Assembly (NCBI GenBank): GCA_022425445.1
Contig: JAKMFM010000152.1
Location: forward strand, 1-6,204
Length of the DNA stretch: 6,204 nucleotides
Direction: 5' to 3'
Source of the DNA: Planktomarina sp.
GTDB taxonomy: Bacteria; Pseudomonadota; Alphaproteobacteria; Rhodobacterales; Rhodobacteraceae
The translations under genes were made by a program, and so were the position numbers. Shown piece by piece: positions 5,360-6,204 of this stretch; the first letter of the stretch is position 1; each line of letters starts with the position of its first letter. A model generated the notes under the pieces. That model ran no database searches. It was not told the DNA's origin and saw only the letters and a list, made by a program, of their open reading frames with translations.

Positions 5360-6204
5360 TTAGGCGGGGCTGGCGTCTTCGATACGCAGCTGGGGACGTG
5401 AACGCCCGCCCCAAGTGTTGATCTCCAAACGCCCGGCGATGTGCAGTTTTCCACCTTGTGCCGCGGTCAGTGCAGGGCCGAGTGGTCCATCAAATGCACC
5501 AAAACAAATTGCATCTAATTTTGTTCCGAACCCATCGCTTAGGGTGACCTTCAAATGTGACTCTCCCACTGGTTTTGCAAAGGCAATGGTGCAATCGGGA
5601 AAAGCAAACCTCGGCGCGGAGGCGCCCGCTCCGAAGGGGCCAGCCTGCTCAAGCTGCTCAATCAACTCAACCGTCGCGCCGCCAGGCATCAACGTACCGT
5701 CGATTTTGAGATCCGCCGGGCCCAGCGCGCCAGCGCCTTGAGCATCCAGCAGTTGCCCCAATCTTTCCATGGCCGGTTCGAGTTGCGCTCTGGTGAGTGA
5801 CAAGCCGGCGGCCATTTTGTGACCGCCGCCCGCGGTGATCAGCCCTTCGCGCGCTAATTTATGGATCGCGGCACCCAGATCAATCCCGCTGACAGATCGA
5901 CCGCTGCCTTTGCCACTGTCGCCATCAAAGCCAATCACCACGGCAGGGCGGTTGGTTTTTTCTTTCAGCCGCGCGGCAACAATGCCGACCACCCCAGGAT
6001 GCCAGCCGTCTTGCGCGGCCCAGGCCAGCGGTGACTCCAGCCCGCGTGCTTCTGCCTGCTCCAGAGCGGCCAATCTGACCATGGCCTCGACGCTGCGCCG
6101 CTCGGTGTTCAGCTCTTCCAATTTGTCCGCCATAACAGCCGCTTCATGAGGGTTGTTGCAGGCCAAAAGCCGAGCCCCCAAATCCGCCTTGCCAATGCGT
6201 CCAC
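5360..6204 (-). CDS. recJ: Single-stranded-DNA-specific exonuclease RecJ, C-terminal part
   Basis: RecJ is a 5'-3' single-strand DNA exonuclease acting in recombination and mismatch repair in the cytoplasm. The window holds about the last 281 residues and the frame is open to the edge at 6204, so the N-terminal DHH catalytic domain lies outside. The visible part starts GRIGKADLGARLLA, as in RecJ. It continues with the helical linker (LNTERR) and the DHHA1 domain with GWHPGVVGIVAARL, GSGRSVSGIDLG and the hallmark GGGHKMAAG. The C-terminal OB-fold domain follows, with GPFGAG and INTWGGRSRPQLRIEDA near the end. It ends with TAA at 5362-5360. It is a conserved housekeeping gene unrelated to the sulfonate operon. 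No clear terminator is visible between recJ and the tRNA-Glu promoter. Confidence 0.96.
   Translation of the reverse strand, partial: GRIGKADLGARLLACNNPHEAAVMADKLEELNTERRSVEAMVRLAALEQAEARGLESPLAWAAQDGWHPGVVGIVAARLKEKTNRPAVVIGFDGDSGKGSGRSVSGIDLGAAIHKLAREGLITAGGGHKMAAGLSLTRAQLEPAMERLGQLLDAQGAGALGPADLKIDGTLMPGGATVELIEQLEQAGPFGAGASAPRFAFPDCTIAFAKPVGESHLKVTLSDGFGTKLDAICFGAFDGPLGPALTAAQGGKLHIAGRLEINTWGGRSRPQLRIEDASPA

Overview
The window looks like chromosomal DNA from an alphaproteobacterium, most likely a marine Rhodobacterales (Roseobacter-type) organism. The evidence is the gene set: a dihydroxypropanesulfonate (DHPS) dehydrogenase trio next to sulfopyruvate decarboxylase genes is a known Roseobacter arrangement. 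The recJ and tRNA-Glu at the right end also look alphaproteobacterial. Base composition is moderate rather than high GC by eye, which would suit a lower-GC roseobacter; this is inference, not a measured placement.

Left part (1-4941) is a sulfonate catabolic locus. A LacI-family repressor gene (1-647, minus strand, C-terminus outside the window) diverges from a five-gene plus-strand operon. The control region between them carries a perfect 15-bp inverted repeat made of two LacI-type operators, and it contains the likely promoters for both directions. The operon reads hpsN (histidinol-dehydrogenase-fold DHPS 3-dehydrogenase), an SDR (probable hpsO), a zinc alcohol dehydrogenase (probable hpsP), comD and comE, followed by a strong intrinsic terminator. 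The inferred route is: the SDR and zinc dehydrogenase interconvert DHPS enantiomers through the 2-oxo compound, HpsN oxidises (R)-DHPS to (R)-sulfolactate, and ComDE decarboxylates sulfopyruvate to sulfoacetaldehyde. The sulfolactate-to-sulfopyruvate dehydrogenase, Xsc and any transporter are not in the window.

The most striking point is that comD has an in-frame TAA at codon 5, right after a well-placed ribosome binding site and ATG. The remaining 160 codons are intact and well conserved. This is either a real early nonsense mutation that should disable the decarboxylase, a sequencing error, or a case of recoding.

Right part (4942-6204) starts with about 245 bases of non-coding DNA. It contains a structured element (4982-5096) in which one segment can pair either with an upstream arm or with the terminator arm, suggesting an unrecognised plus-strand small RNA. 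Then come tRNA-Glu(UUC) with its own promoter and the C-terminal half of recJ, both on the minus strand.
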